Positions 38,960-49,303 are shown, counted from the first letter of the stretch. The stretch is 64,000 nt of DNA from Pseudidiomarina indica (GCF_900104245.1 NZ_FMXN01000007.1:62001-126000), one strand, 5' to 3'. Made by a program: numbers and translations. Notes: generated from the sequence alone by a model not told the origin.

Positions 38960-41900
38960 ATGAGAAAATTATCTGCACTGACCCTTGCCATGACCTTGGC
39001 ATGTGGCTTTTCAACCGTGGCATTCGCGAGCTCGTCGTGGAATGTCAACGAACCTCTTGGTGAATTCAAAGAAGTTCAAATCAAGACCAACGAAGGGACT
39101 TGGATGAACGTCGATATGAGTCCCGACGGTAAGTACATTGTTTTTGATATGCTGGGTGATATTTACCGAATTCCAGCCAGCGGTGGGGACGCGGAATTAT
39201 TAATTGGCGGCATTGCTTGGCAAATGCAGCCGGTGTATTCCCCGGACGGAAAGTATATTGCCTTTACCTCAGACGCTAACGGCGGCGATAACATCTGGAT
39301 TATGAATGCGGATGGCAGCGAACCACGGCCGGTCACCAATGAAACCTTCCGGCTATTGAATAGCCCAGCGTGGAGCCCCGATGGCGAGTTTATTGTGGCT
39401 CGTAAACACTTCACTGCACGTCGTTCATTAGGTGCTGGGGAAGTTTGGATGTACCACCGTTCTGGGGGTTCGGGCGTGATGTTAACCGAACGTGCGAACG
39501 ATCAAAAAGACCTGGGGGAGCCAGCATTTTCACCGGATGGTCGGTATATTTACTTCTCTCAAGACGACACCCCAGGAAAAACCTTCCACTACAGTAAAGA
39601 TTCATTGGAAGGCATCTATAACATTAAGCGCTTTGACCGTGAAACCGGTGAAATCAAAGTGATTCTAGGCGGTGCGGGTGGTGCAATTCGTCCGACCCCA
39701 TCACCGGATGGTAAATACTTAGCCTATATCAAGCGCGAAGACTTCAATAGTGTGTTGTATCTCTATGATCTACAAACCGGAGAGAAAACGCGCTTATACC
39801 AAGACCTTGATCGTGATATGCAAGAAACGTGGGCGATTCATGGCGTGTATCCCACCATGGATTGGACCCCGGACGGCAAAGCACTCGTTTTCTGGGCGAA
39901 CGGTAAAATCATGCAGTTAACGGTGGCAGATCGCAGCACTCGCGTGATTCCGTTCAGCGTTGAAACCACCAAGAAAGTTCAACACGCATTGCAGTTCAAA
40001 ACCCATCTGGAAGATGACCAATTTAAGGTCAAAATGTTACGGATGGTGCAAGTGGCACCCAATGCGAAGCAGGTGGTTTATGAAGCCTTAGGTAAGCTCT
40101 ATGTTCGTGACTTACCGAACGGTGAACCAAAACGCCTGACGAAACGTGATAGCGCTTGGGAACTGTATCCAAACTTCTCCCGTGATGGTCGAAAACTGGT
40201 CTACGTGACCTGGAATGATCAGCAGCAGGGGCAAATTATTGTCCGCGACCTGCGGTCCGGCAAAGAAACCGTGCTGCCGACTGGTAAGGGGAAGTTTGTT
40301 GAGCCTGTCTTTACGCCAGATGGCCAAGCCATTGTTTATCGTAAAATTCGTGGCGGCTATATTACCCCCGATACCCATGGCTTAAACCCAGGGGTTTATC
40401 ATTTGCCGCTCACGAAGAATGCTACGCCTCGGTTAATCAGTGAAACGGGCAGTTCACCGCAGTTCGGTGACCGCAGTGACCGCGTGTATTTGATGGCATT
40501 CCGTGGTGGTCCATCACTGATTAGTGTGGATTTAACCACCCGTGAATCACGCACCTTGTATACCTCTGAGCATGCAACTGAGTTCCGCATTTCACCGGAC
40601 GGTCGCAATCTTGCCTTTGCGGAGCGGTTTAAGGTGTTTGTTACTCCGTTTGTAGAACGGGGTGCACCAATCAAAATCAGCCCAACGGATAAGCAGTTCC
40701 CAGTTGAGCAGTTGTCCGTGCGGGCCGGCGAAAACATTTCGTGGACGGGCGATGGTCAAGCTCTTTATTGGTCGTTGGGACCTGAGCTGTACCATACGTC
40801 GGTTAAAGGACTGTTTGGCATTGATGGCGATGGGGCACTGAGCAAGGTGGAAAATGGCCTTGATATTAGTTTCACAGCGCCGGTTGCAGTGCATGATGAA
40901 ACGGTGGCCTTTGTTGGTGGTCAGGTTGTTACCATGAACGGTGACCAAGTGATCGAGCAGGGCACCGTGTTAGTGCGTGGCAATAAAATTATTGCGGTAG
41001 GTGCCAGCGCCGATGTGCAAGTACCAAGCAATGCTGTGGTGATTGATACCACCGGGAAAACAGTGATGCCAGGGCTGTTCGATGCGCATGCTCATGGACC
41101 GCAAGGTGATAATGAAATTATCCCGCAACAGAACTGGAAAACTTATGCGACTTTAGCATTTGGGGTGACGTCGATTCACGATCCATCCAACGATACCAGT
41201 CAGATTTTTGCGGCCAGTGAATTGCAAAAAGCCGGTTTAATCGCTGCTCCGCGAACCTTCTCCACGGGAACCATTTTGTATGGTGCCAATGGTCCGGGCT
41301 ACACCGCACACGTGGATAGCTTAGACGACGCGAAGTTCCACTTAGAGCGACTCCAAAAAGTTGGGGCGTTTTCGGTGAAAAGCTATAACCAGCCACGCCG
41401 TAACCAGCGTCAGCAAATTATCCAAGCAGGACGTGAGTTAGGCATGATGGTGGTACCGGAAGGGGGCTCACTCCTCCAGCACAACCTAACCATGGTGGTG
41501 GATGGCCATACCACGATTGAGCACTCGATTCCGGTGGCAAAAGTCTATGCCGATATCGAGCAATTGTGGAGTCAGACGGATGTCAGCTATACCCCAACCT
41601 TGGGGGTTGCCTACGGCGGGATCTGGGGCGAGAACTATTGGTATGCTGAAACCGATGTTTGGCAGCATCCAAAGCTGTCGAAATTTGTTCCGCAAGATGT
41701 GTTAGTGGGCTCAGTGCGCCGTGAAAAAGCTCCGCATAATCACTACAACCACTTCCATAACGCCGCGGTGGCGAAGCAGTTGCTTGATTTGGGCGTGAAT
41801 GTGGTGGCCGGTGCTCACGGTCAGCGTGAAGGCTTGGCTCAACATTGGGAAATTTGGATGATGGTGCAAGGTGGCATGAGCCCGCTTGAGGCATTAGCCA

Positions 41901-42127
41901 CTGCGACCATTAATCCAGCCAAAGAGTTTGGTATGGCAGACTACATTGGGTCACTGGAAGTTGGCAAATTGGCTGACGTGATTGTCATCGATGGTGATCC
42001 ACTGACTGACATCTCGGTGTCTGATCGTGTGACTCATACCATGGTCAATGGTCGCTTATACGATGCAGAAACCATGAATCAGTTGGTGCCAAAAGCCAAA
42101 CCACGGCACCCATTTTTCTGGGAATAA
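38960..42127 (+). CDS. Secreted beta-propeller (PD40) and amidohydrolase fusion protein
   Basis: This 1055-residue protein starts at the ATG at 38960, after AAGG. A signal peptide ends near AFA-SSS. The N-terminal part carries repeated SPDGKYI-type TolB/PD40 motifs (six or more between about residues 45 and 320) and further blades to about 640. A C-terminal amidohydrolase domain (about 650-1055) has metal ligands HAH in GLFDAHAHG, His in TTIEHSIP and GAHGQREG. It may act on peptides or peptide-derived amides, with the propeller restricting access. The exact substrate is unknown. Confidence 0.88.
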   Translation: MRKLSALTLAMTLACGFSTVAFASSSWNVNEPLGEFKEVQIKTNEGTWMNVDMSPDGKYIVFDMLGDIYRIPASGGDAELLIGGIAWQMQPVYSPDGKYIAFTSDANGGDNIWIMNADGSEPRPVTNETFRLLNSPAWSPDGEFIVARKHFTARRSLGAGEVWMYHRSGGSGVMLTERANDQKDLGEPAFSPDGRYIYFSQDDTPGKTFHYSKDSLEGIYNIKRFDRETGEIKVILGGAGGAIRPTPSPDGKYLAYIKREDFNSVLYLYDLQTGEKTRLYQDLDRDMQETWAIHGVYPTMDWTPDGKALVFWANGKIMQLTVADRSTRVIPFSVETTKKVQHALQFKTHLEDDQFKVKMLRMVQVAPNAKQVVYEALGKLYVRDLPNGEPKRLTKRDSAWELYPNFSRDGRKLVYVTWNDQQQGQIIVRDLRSGKETVLPTGKGKFVEPVFTPDGQAIVYRKIRGGYITPDTHGLNPGVYHLPLTKNATPRLISETGSSPQFGDRSDRVYLMAFRGGPSLISVDLTTRESRTLYTSEHATEFRISPDGRNLAFAERFKVFVTPFVERGAPIKISPTDKQFPVEQLSVRAGENISWTGDGQALYWSLGPELYHTSVKGLFGIDGDGALSKVENGLDISFTAPVAVHDETVAFVGGQVVTMNGDQVIEQGTVLVRGNKIIAVGASADVQVPSNAVVIDTTGKTVMPGLFDAHAHGPQGDNEIIPQQNWKTYATLAFGVTSIHDPSNDTSQIFAASELQKAGLIAAPRTFSTGTILYGANGPGYTAHVDSLDDAKFHLERLQKVGAFSVKSYNQPRRNQRQQIIQAGRELGMMVVPEGGSLLQHNLTMVVDGHTTIEHSIPVAKVYADIEQLWSQTDVSYTPTLGVAYGGIWGENYWYAETDVWQHPKLSKFVPQDVLVGSVRREKAPHNHYNHFHNAAVAKQLLDLGVNVVAGAHGQREGLAQHWEIWMMVQGGMSPLEALATATINPAKEFGMADYIGSLEVGKLADVIVIDGDPLTDISVSDRVTHTMVNGRLYDAETMNQLVPKAKPRHPFFWE

Positions 42128-42176
42128 ATATCGAACATTGTCGATGATTGGTGTTTCATAGAAAAATAACGTATAT

Positions 42177-42210
42177 AATCCCGCTATATTCGTATAGCGG
42201 GATTTATTTT
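42177..42210 (+). terminator. Terminator with UUCG tetraloop, overlapping the next promoter
   Basis: AATCCCGCTATA / TATAGCGGGATT is a perfect 12-bp stem closed by TTCG and followed by TATTTTTTC. The sequence TATAAT (42174-42179) overlaps the first bases of the stem and may be the -10 of the LysR gene that starts at 42215. Confidence 0.85.
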
Positions 42211-42214
42211 TTCT

Positions 42215-43159
42215 ATGAATAACATTAAAGATATCGATCTCAACCTGCTGGTGTATTTAGATGTCTTATTGCGTGAGCGAAATGTTACTAAAGCCGCCGC
42301 CCAATTAAATATTACCCAGCCCGCCATGAGTAACGGTTTAAAGCGGTTACGCACCTTGCTAAATGACCCCATTTTGGTGCGAACCAGCAGCGGCATGATG
42401 CCCACTGAAGCGGCATTACGCATGCAAGAGCCGGTGCGAGAAATTCTGTATGCCATTGAAGAAATGGTTCAGCCATCGCGTGAATTTGACGCAGCAACCA
42501 GTGATCGGGTATTCCGTATCATGGCCTCGGATTACGCTGCCTCAACCCTGATGCCACGGTTGTTGGAGCAACTGAAAGTTCATGCTCCTAATGTGGCACT
42601 GGATATTATGACCCCCAGTGACATCAGTTTTCATGATGTTGATAATGGGAAGGTGGATCTTGCCATCAACCGCTTTGAGAAGTTACCCCAGTCATTTCAT
42701 CAGAAAAAGCTCTGGGAGGATCGCTTTAGCTGTTTGATTCGCCATGATCACCCTTTGGTGCAAGAGTATACGTTGGCAAACTATCTAAAAGCTGAGCACA
42801 TTTGGGTGAGTAAAACAGGGTTTGGTGTTGGGGTAGGCATGGATACCCATGATGTGCAAAAACTCGGTTGGGTGGATGAAGCGCTCGCTCATTTGGGACA
42901 TAAGCGAACCATCAAAGTCTTTACCCGTAACTATCATGTGGCCATGCATTTAGCACGCCAAGGCTTAGTGGCCACGTTGCCGCGTCAAGCTGCGTTGATC
43001 TATCGTGATGACGCCGAGCTGGTGTTGCGGGAGCCGCCCTTTGAAATTCCACCGGTGGAGCTTACCATGATTTGGAGCCCACTCTTGCAACATGATGCGG
43101 GGCATCGTTGGTTCCGTCAGTTGGTGACAGATACGGCTGCGCAAGGGCAGTATGAATAG
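42215..43159 (+). CDS. LysR-type transcriptional regulator
   Basis: The 314-residue protein has the N-terminal winged helix-turn-helix (TKAAAQLNITQPAMSNGLKRLRTLL) preceded by DLNLLVYLDVLL, as in NodD/LeuO-like regulators, and an effector-binding domain. The ligand is unknown. No ribosome-binding site is visible: the start lies 5 nt after the U-tract of a terminator. The leader from the TATAAT at 42174 would be about 29 nt. It stands between the amidohydrolase fusion and convergent nhaD, either of which could be a target. Confidence 0.88.
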   Translation: MNNIKDIDLNLLVYLDVLLRERNVTKAAAQLNITQPAMSNGLKRLRTLLNDPILVRTSSGMMPTEAALRMQEPVREILYAIEEMVQPSREFDAATSDRVFRIMASDYAASTLMPRLLEQLKVHAPNVALDIMTPSDISFHDVDNGKVDLAINRFEKLPQSFHQKKLWEDRFSCLIRHDHPLVQEYTLANYLKAEHIWVSKTGFGVGVGMDTHDVQKLGWVDEALAHLGHKRTIKVFTRNYHVAMHLARQGLVATLPRQAALIYRDDAELVLREPPFEIPPVELTMIWSPLLQHDAGHRWFRQLVTDTAAQGQYE

Positions 43160-43170
43160 GGTTAAAGCTG

Positions 43171-43199
43171 AGTGCGTCCCCCGAGGATGAGGACGCACT
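43171..43199. terminator. Hairpin between LysR gene and nhaD
   Basis: The 9-bp perfect stem AGTGCGTCC / GGACGCACT lies between two convergent genes. Neither strand has a clear U-tract, so it may be a weak bidirectional terminator. Confidence 0.5.
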
Positions 43200-43216
43200 G
43201 GTTATCTCTGCTAAGG

Positions 43217-44653
43217 TTAGAAAAATACTTGAAACAGGGCATCATTGAGCCACAGGTGTGAGACAATCCCTGCGATATAACCTAAAGCGATGGCAGGCGT
43301 CCATTTTAAATGGCTCATAAACGTGTAGTAACCACGAGCCTGCCCCATCAGTGCCACGCCTGCAGCAGAACCAATGGATAACAAACTACCACCTGTGCCC
43401 GCAGTGAGGGTAATCAGTAACCATTGACCGTGGGACATATCAGGTGCCATGGACAATACGGCAAACATGATGGGAATGTTGTCGATCACAGCAGAAAGTA
43501 CGCCCAGGAAAATATTGGCAGAGGTTGGATTCCAATCCACATATAAGGTGTTGGAGAGCAGGGAGAGGTATCCCATAAAGCCAAGCCCGCCAACACAAAT
43601 TACAATCCCGTAGAAAAATAATAAGGTATCCCATTCGGCCCGTTGAACACGGCTAAAAACATCAAATGGCACCACACTACCGAGTTGTTTGAGACGCTCT
43701 TGGTCGCCATTTTTTTCGGCAAGCGCACGCTTCCGAGCCAGTGAACCTGGCAATGACATCCGCAGAAAATATCCAAAAAACTGTAAGTAGCCAAGCCCCA
43801 TCATCATCCCTAGTACGGGGGGTAATCCCAGCCACATGTGACAAGCAACGGCCGTCATAATGGTGAGTAAAAATATCCCAGTAATCCGATAAGCCCCACG
43901 TTTTAGCTCAACGGTTTCCATCACCGCATTCGGGCGGCGGTTTTCGATGAAAAAGCTCATAATAATGGCGGGTACCAAATAATTAAGAAGGGATGGCACA
44001 AAGAGGACAAAAAACTCCTGAAAATCGAGGATCCCAGCTTGCCATACCATCAGGGTGGTAATATCTCCGAAGGGGCTAAAAGCACCGCCGGCGTTTGCTG
44101 CAATAACAATACTGACACACGCTATGGCGATGAACTTTTTGTCATTTTCAGCCACCTTAGTGACCACGGCGCACATCAATAGTGCAGTGGTAAGGTTATC
44201 GGCAAAGGGCGAAATGACAAAGGCTAACATTCCCGTGAGCCAGAATAATTGTTTGTAGGTAAACCCTTTACGAACCATCCACGCCCGTAATGCATCAAAT
44301 AACCGCCGTTCTTCCATGGCATTGATATAGGTCATTGCCACCAATAAAAATAGTAGTAGCTCAGCAAACTCCAGTAAGTTGTGACGGAATGAGGCCTCGG
44401 CAACGGAAGAGAGCTCATGGTTTGCATACACCACGCCAATCATGATCCAAATGATTCCCGCAGCAACGAGTACGGGTTTGGATTTACGCATTTGCAAACG
44501 CTCTTCGCCAATCACCAAGAGGTAAGCAATCACGAAAATGACGAGGGCAGCCACCCCCACTCCTGACATGGTTAAATCAAGGGGAGAACTGGCGGCCCAT
44601 GCACTGGGGATGGTGAATCCGAACAATAACGCAGCAATGACAAACTTCAGCAT
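43217..44653 (-). CDS. nhaD: Na+/H+ antiporter NhaD
   Basis: NhaD extrudes sodium (and lithium) in exchange for protons and is common in marine and halophilic bacteria. The 478-residue protein has a cleavable-looking N-terminal signal and about 12 membrane segments. Family landmarks include ISPFADNLTTALLMCAVV, ANAGGAFSPFGDITTLMVW and SAVIDNIPIMFAVL, which hold the acidic and polar residues of the transport path. AGGAGGAAC before the ATG supports the start. Confidence 0.94.
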   Translation of the reverse strand: MLKFVIAALLFGFTIPSAWAASSPLDLTMSGVGVAALVIFVIAYLLVIGEERLQMRKSKPVLVAAGIIWIMIGVVYANHELSSVAEASFRHNLLEFAELLLFLLVAMTYINAMEERRLFDALRAWMVRKGFTYKQLFWLTGMLAFVISPFADNLTTALLMCAVVTKVAENDKKFIAIACVSIVIAANAGGAFSPFGDITTLMVWQAGILDFQEFFVLFVPSLLNYLVPAIIMSFFIENRRPNAVMETVELKRGAYRITGIFLLTIMTAVACHMWLGLPPVLGMMMGLGYLQFFGYFLRMSLPGSLARKRALAEKNGDQERLKQLGSVVPFDVFSRVQRAEWDTLLFFYGIVICVGGLGFMGYLSLLSNTLYVDWNPTSANIFLGVLSAVIDNIPIMFAVLSMAPDMSHGQWLLITLTAGTGGSLLSIGSAAGVALMGQARGYYTFMSHLKWTPAIALGYIAGIVSHLWLNDALFQVFF

Positions 44654-44927
44654 AAATAACGTTCCTCCTAGCGGAGATGTGCAATAACGAATGAGTGATT
44701 AAGGAATCGAATTGATTGATACTTTCTAGATGCATGTTACCACAAGGGGCGCCTCTAAGCAGGAGGAATAAGGGCAAGCAGGCATTGATTATCCGAGGTA
44801 ACTCTTTGGGGGTAGGCGGGTTTATGTGAATTTTTAATGACAATTTTGATACTTAATAAAAGTGTCATACCTGATCTCTACCCTCCTCTCCGTATTAACA
44901 ACTTTGTTAAATCCAGGAGAGAACCTA

Positions 44928-46535
44928 ATGAAATTGCAAGCGCTCTATAAAATCACCGCAGTCGCAGCTGCATTAGTTTTAGCTGGCTGTGGTGGTGATA
45001 TCAATGTCAGCCCTACCGTGAACGACAATAGTACGATCAACAACCCACCTCCAACTGGTGGTGGTGGCGACGGCGGCGGGAATGGCGGCACCCCGAATGA
45101 AAATTTATGTGCCGTTCATAATGGCATCCAAGGTGCGTTTGACGGCCGTGACTGCGAATACAACCTCGAGTTTGCCAGCCGTAGCGTTGAAGTCACAGAA
45201 GATTTAACCTTTGTTGAATTACCCAATGGCGGTGTGCACGTATTTGATGGTGCGTTATTGATCGGGAAAGACTGTGATACCACCACCTCTTGTACCATTG
45301 ACGAAAATGGCCCAGTGGTGACGGTTGAGCCGGGGGCAACCTTGGCATTTACCAGCGGTGAGGCCATTGTTCGAGTTGCCCGTGGTGCCAAATTAAATGC
45401 CATCGGTACCTTTGATAAACCAATCACCTTTACTTCAGCCAACGCCTTTACCCGTTTTGACGTGGTTGGCGATGGCCCGCGTTTTGCCGACTGGGGTGGC
45501 ATTATCGTGAACGGTCAGGGCATCACCAACCAATGTACTGATGCACAGCGCGATGCCAATACCTGTAACGTTCCTTCAGAAGGGATCGTGAGCTACTACG
45601 GTGGTAACGATAACAGCGATGACAGTGGCTCCATGAAGTACGTCAAGATTTGGTACGCGGGTTCAGGCCCACGCGCTGGTGGTGACGGTGATGACCTCAA
45701 CTCATTAACCTTGAATGCGGTAGGCGGTGGTTCATCTTACGAATTCATCCACGTGCATCAAGGCTATGACGACGGCATCGAGTTCTTCGGTGGCGCAGCC
45801 AACATCAAGCATATTGTTGTGACCGATACCCAAGATGACTCCATTGATATTGACTCGGGCTGGCAAGGCAATGCGCAGTTTATTTACGTGAAGCATGGCA
45901 CCGTGAATATTGATGGGGTGGATGTTTACATGGGGAACGGTGGGTTTGAGTCAGACGGTGAATCAAACGCTGGCCCTGATTACTCACAAGCTCCAGCCTC
46001 GCGCCCAACCATCGCTAACGTGACTGTGGTCACCACCGATGGTCTTTCAACGCGGGATAACGACCCTTCAACAGCGATGAAGTTTGACGATAACTTCCAA
46101 GGCCAATTGTACAACTTCTTATTGGTGAAAGAGGACGTTTCAACCAACGACACTCGTTGTATTTTATTCACTGGTGACGGTGAGAAAGGCGTGGTTGATG
46201 GTGATTTGAACTTCTACAACTCCGTGATGGCGTGTGTGGCCGAAAACGAGTTTAACTCAAATCAACTCTTCGCAGACGGCACCAGCCGCCAAGAATGGTT
46301 CGATAACGATGGTCTGAATATTCGTGTAGGCGGTAACGCCAGTGTGTTTGCGGCAGATGGCTTCGCAACCGACATGAACTCATCAGATATCAGCATTGCT
46401 GCGAACGATTTGAGTGAGCTGGATGCGAGCTTCTTTGACTCAGTTGATTACATTGGTGCGGTTTCTAGCACTGATACAGACTCAGAGTGGTACCAGTGGG
46501 TTCAAGCTGCGTTAGCCGTAGCAGAACAAGACTAA
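44928..46535 (+). CDS. Lipoprotein with predicted beta-helix fold, partner of the downstream TonB receptor
   Basis: This 535-residue protein starts at the ATG at 44928, after AGGAGA; a longer ORF from 44862 lacks such a site. It has a lipobox LVLAGCGG and a Gly/Pro-rich linker (about 50-75), then repeated short strands and Asp-rich turns (GDGDDLNSL, DTQDDSIDIDSG) that suggest a calcium-stabilised beta-helix. Several cysteines come in close pairs. I know no assigned function. It lies 28 nt before a TonB receptor and shares its strand, so the two may form a SusD/SusC-like capture and import pair. That is inference. Confidence 0.75.
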   Translation: MKLQALYKITAVAAALVLAGCGGDINVSPTVNDNSTINNPPPTGGGGDGGGNGGTPNENLCAVHNGIQGAFDGRDCEYNLEFASRSVEVTEDLTFVELPNGGVHVFDGALLIGKDCDTTTSCTIDENGPVVTVEPGATLAFTSGEAIVRVARGAKLNAIGTFDKPITFTSANAFTRFDVVGDGPRFADWGGIIVNGQGITNQCTDAQRDANTCNVPSEGIVSYYGGNDNSDDSGSMKYVKIWYAGSGPRAGGDGDDLNSLTLNAVGGGSSYEFIHVHQGYDDGIEFFGGAANIKHIVVTDTQDDSIDIDSGWQGNAQFIYVKHGTVNIDGVDVYMGNGGFESDGESNAGPDYSQAPASRPTIANVTVVTTDGLSTRDNDPSTAMKFDDNFQGQLYNFLLVKEDVSTNDTRCILFTGDGEKGVVDGDLNFYNSVMACVAENEFNSNQLFADGTSRQEWFDNDGLNIRVGGNASVFAADGFATDMNSSDISIAANDLSELDASFFDSVDYIGAVSSTDTDSEWYQWVQAALAVAEQD

Positions 46536-46563
46536 CTGACTGTTAGCCGGCAGGAGTTATTTA

Positions 46564-49275
46564 ATGACTACTCATTTTAAACTCACGCCGCTGGCGCTCG
46601 CACTGAGTTTTGCATTCATGCCTGTTGCTGTGGTTTCGGCCCAGGAACAGGCAGCCGAGGAACAACCGTCGACCACTTCTTCAGCCATTGAAGAAGTGGT
46701 AACGACGGCAACTCGTTTGCAGGGCAGTGCGGCAGCAGTGGTGGATGAGCGAAAAAACCAAGCGTTTGTTGCCGATATTATCGGAACGGAGCAATTATCA
46801 CGGACCGGTGATGGTGATGCAGCTTCTGCGTTGCGCCGAGTCACTGGGCTTACCTTAGTGGATGGGAAATATGTGTATGTGCGTGGGTTAGGGGAGCGCT
46901 ACTCCAGTGCTCGACTGAACGGCGCCAGTATTCCTAGTCCCGATTTAACCCGCAACGTGATTCCACTCGACATTATCCCTTCGAGCATTATCGAAAGCAT
47001 GGCCGTGCAAAAGGTATTTTCACCGACCATGCCAGCCGCCTTTGGTGGGGGCAATATCGACATTCGAACCAAATCACTCCCGACTGAATTCCAAGCGAAT
47101 ATCGAAGTGGGAATTGGGCAGAACATGAATGCCCGCGATGGCTTTACCTATCACCGCAATGAAGCAGGCGTGGCGCCAGCGATTAGTGATGCAGTGGTGC
47201 GGTATCGTGGTGATTTGAGCTTACGTAATATCATCCGTCGCGATGGTCTGATGAGCAATGACTTGGGGTCTGCAAGCGAACAAGCGCGCGCCATTAACGC
47301 TCAACTAGCCCAAGCACTCCCCCGCGACATTGCGTTAAAAGAAGCATCGTTAGATCCTGATTACAGTATTAAGGGAAGCATTGGAAATCAGTTCAAGGAA
47401 GATTGGTTTGGCGGCAGCATCGGGGTGTTGTTGGCTGGCTCCTATGATACTAAATGGGATGTCTCTGAGCGTCGTAATGCGGTGATCAGTCCCAACGCCG
47501 AAGCAGGCTGTAGCACCACCTTAAACTCAGTGGAAGAGGTGAATGCATCGTGTTACAACACCTTGCGGGAAACGACACAAACCACAGAAACTGAACGCTT
47601 AAATGGGGTGTTTAGTGTGGGCTATGAGCTCGATACTCACCGCATCAGTTACACCAAATTGTATTTGGAAGATGCCGAAGATGAATCTGAATTCGGTATC
47701 ATGCAAAGCCCCAACGGCAGTAACCTAAAAACGATTTTTGGATCGGGCTTAGCGAACCGCGAACATCAGTTTAGATATGAAGAGCGGACGCTCGATATTG
47801 ACCAATTCCGTGGCCAACATACCTTCCTCGATTACTGGGGCATTGGTTTTGATTGGCAGTACACGGAATCGAAAGCGACCACCGACATCCCCACCGATAT
47901 CTCTTATCGGTTTGATGATCTCTACGGTACGAACGGCCAATACCACAGCACTGTGGTGACCGGTGATGAAAACCGTGCGGTGTATCAGTACGTGGACATG
48001 GAAGATCACGTGAAGTCGTACAGCGGTAATTTCAGCTTGCCAATTCGTATTGGCGGAATGGAAATTGAGTTCCGCGCTGGGTATGACTTTACCGATAAAG
48101 CTCGGACCTACAGCACCGATCGTTTCACCTTGGATAACGGTTCTGGATTACGTTTAACGGTGAACGAACAGTTATCGTCTGTGTTAGGCGCAACAGGTTA
48201 TTTGACGGACGAGTTTATTGAGCAGAACCAGTTCCTATTATCCTATCGGGAACCGACTGCTCCTGGCGCTGATGACTACCTTGCGGTGCAAAAAACCGAT
48301 GCATTTTATGGTGCGTTTGATGCCTATTTAAATGACCATTGGCGACTTGCGGGTGGGGTTCGTTGGGAAGAGTTTAAGCAGGTGTCGTTAGCGACCTCTA
48401 GCTTGATTTTCACGCCTGAAGACCTGGATAAGTTCTACTCGGTGGAGCGTATTCTTGATGGTACGACGGTTGAGGATGACTTTTATCCAGCGTTGTCGGT
48501 CACCTACATGAGTGACAATAACTATCAGATCCGCTTTGGTTTCTCTGAGACGGTGGTACGCCCCGATATTCGTGAAACGGTTCCAGTGGCTTATTTTGAC
48601 CCGTTAACGGATATTCGCACCATTGGTCGGGCAGGTCTGCAAAGTAGCCCGATGACCAATATCGATGCTCGGTTTGAGTACTTCGCCGATAACGGGGATA
48701 ACTACACCATCTCGGCGTTCTATAAAGAAATCGATAATCCTATTGAGTCGGTGTTAAGCGTTGGTGACGAAGAATACACCTTAACTTATGTGAACGGTGT
48801 TTCGGCTGAAATCTACGGTGTCGAATTTGAGTGGCTGCATGACTTAAGTTACCTGAAGAGTGGTCTCTTCAGTGCGGGTAACTTGACCTTAAGTGACTCA
48901 GAAGCCGTCATTGACCCAGCGTTAGCAGGGAACTTAAGCAACCCAACTAAACGCATGACAGGGCATTCTAAGTACGTTGCTAACTTCCAGTTGGGGTATG
49001 ACTCCTTGAATGGCAATCACTCAAGCTCGTTAGTCTATAACGTGTTTGGTGAGCGGATTCTTGCTGCTGGGGTAGGCGGTCGAGGGGATGCGTACGAACA
49101 GCCATTCCACTCACTGGATTTGGTGTACAACTACTATCCGGACTTCAACAGTAAAATCACCTTCAAAATTCAAAACTTGCTCGGTGAGGACCAAGAAGTG
49201 CTGCAAAGCGGTGTTCCGGTGCAGACTCGTGAAGTCGGTCAAATTCTAAGTCTGAGCTATAGCTACGATTTCTAA
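46564..49275 (+). CDS. TonB-dependent outer-membrane receptor
   Basis: This 903-residue receptor has a signal peptide (VSA-QEQ) and a TonB-box-like IEEVVTTATR near residue 43. A plug domain follows, with RVTGLTLVDGKYVYVRGLGERYSSARLNGASIPSPDLTRN. The long barrel ends in aromatic Phe (SYSYDF). AGGAG lies 9 nt before the ATG. The plug sequence resembles receptors found beside unknown lipoproteins in Alteromonadales. The ligand is unknown. A terminator follows. Confidence 0.9.
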   Translation: MTTHFKLTPLALALSFAFMPVAVVSAQEQAAEEQPSTTSSAIEEVVTTATRLQGSAAAVVDERKNQAFVADIIGTEQLSRTGDGDAASALRRVTGLTLVDGKYVYVRGLGERYSSARLNGASIPSPDLTRNVIPLDIIPSSIIESMAVQKVFSPTMPAAFGGGNIDIRTKSLPTEFQANIEVGIGQNMNARDGFTYHRNEAGVAPAISDAVVRYRGDLSLRNIIRRDGLMSNDLGSASEQARAINAQLAQALPRDIALKEASLDPDYSIKGSIGNQFKEDWFGGSIGVLLAGSYDTKWDVSERRNAVISPNAEAGCSTTLNSVEEVNASCYNTLRETTQTTETERLNGVFSVGYELDTHRISYTKLYLEDAEDESEFGIMQSPNGSNLKTIFGSGLANREHQFRYEERTLDIDQFRGQHTFLDYWGIGFDWQYTESKATTDIPTDISYRFDDLYGTNGQYHSTVVTGDENRAVYQYVDMEDHVKSYSGNFSLPIRIGGMEIEFRAGYDFTDKARTYSTDRFTLDNGSGLRLTVNEQLSSVLGATGYLTDEFIEQNQFLLSYREPTAPGADDYLAVQKTDAFYGAFDAYLNDHWRLAGGVRWEEFKQVSLATSSLIFTPEDLDKFYSVERILDGTTVEDDFYPALSVTYMSDNNYQIRFGFSETVVRPDIRETVPVAYFDPLTDIRTIGRAGLQSSPMTNIDARFEYFADNGDNYTISAFYKEIDNPIESVLSVGDEEYTLTYVNGVSAEIYGVEFEWLHDLSYLKSGLFSAGNLTLSDSEAVIDPALAGNLSNPTKRMTGHSKYVANFQLGYDSLNGNHSSSLVYNVFGERILAAGVGGRGDAYEQPFHSLDLVYNYYPDFNSKITFKIQNLLGEDQEVLQSGVPVQTREVGQILSLSYSYDF

Positions 49276-49303
49276 ACAGTAAATAGCTCTTGGAACGCAT
49301 GAC

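Noticed and set aside
44846..44870. Pho box before the beta-helix lipoprotein gene
   Set aside because: Only one half site (GTGTCAT) is good. The 11-bp-phased partner is poor and no -10 follows at the right distance.
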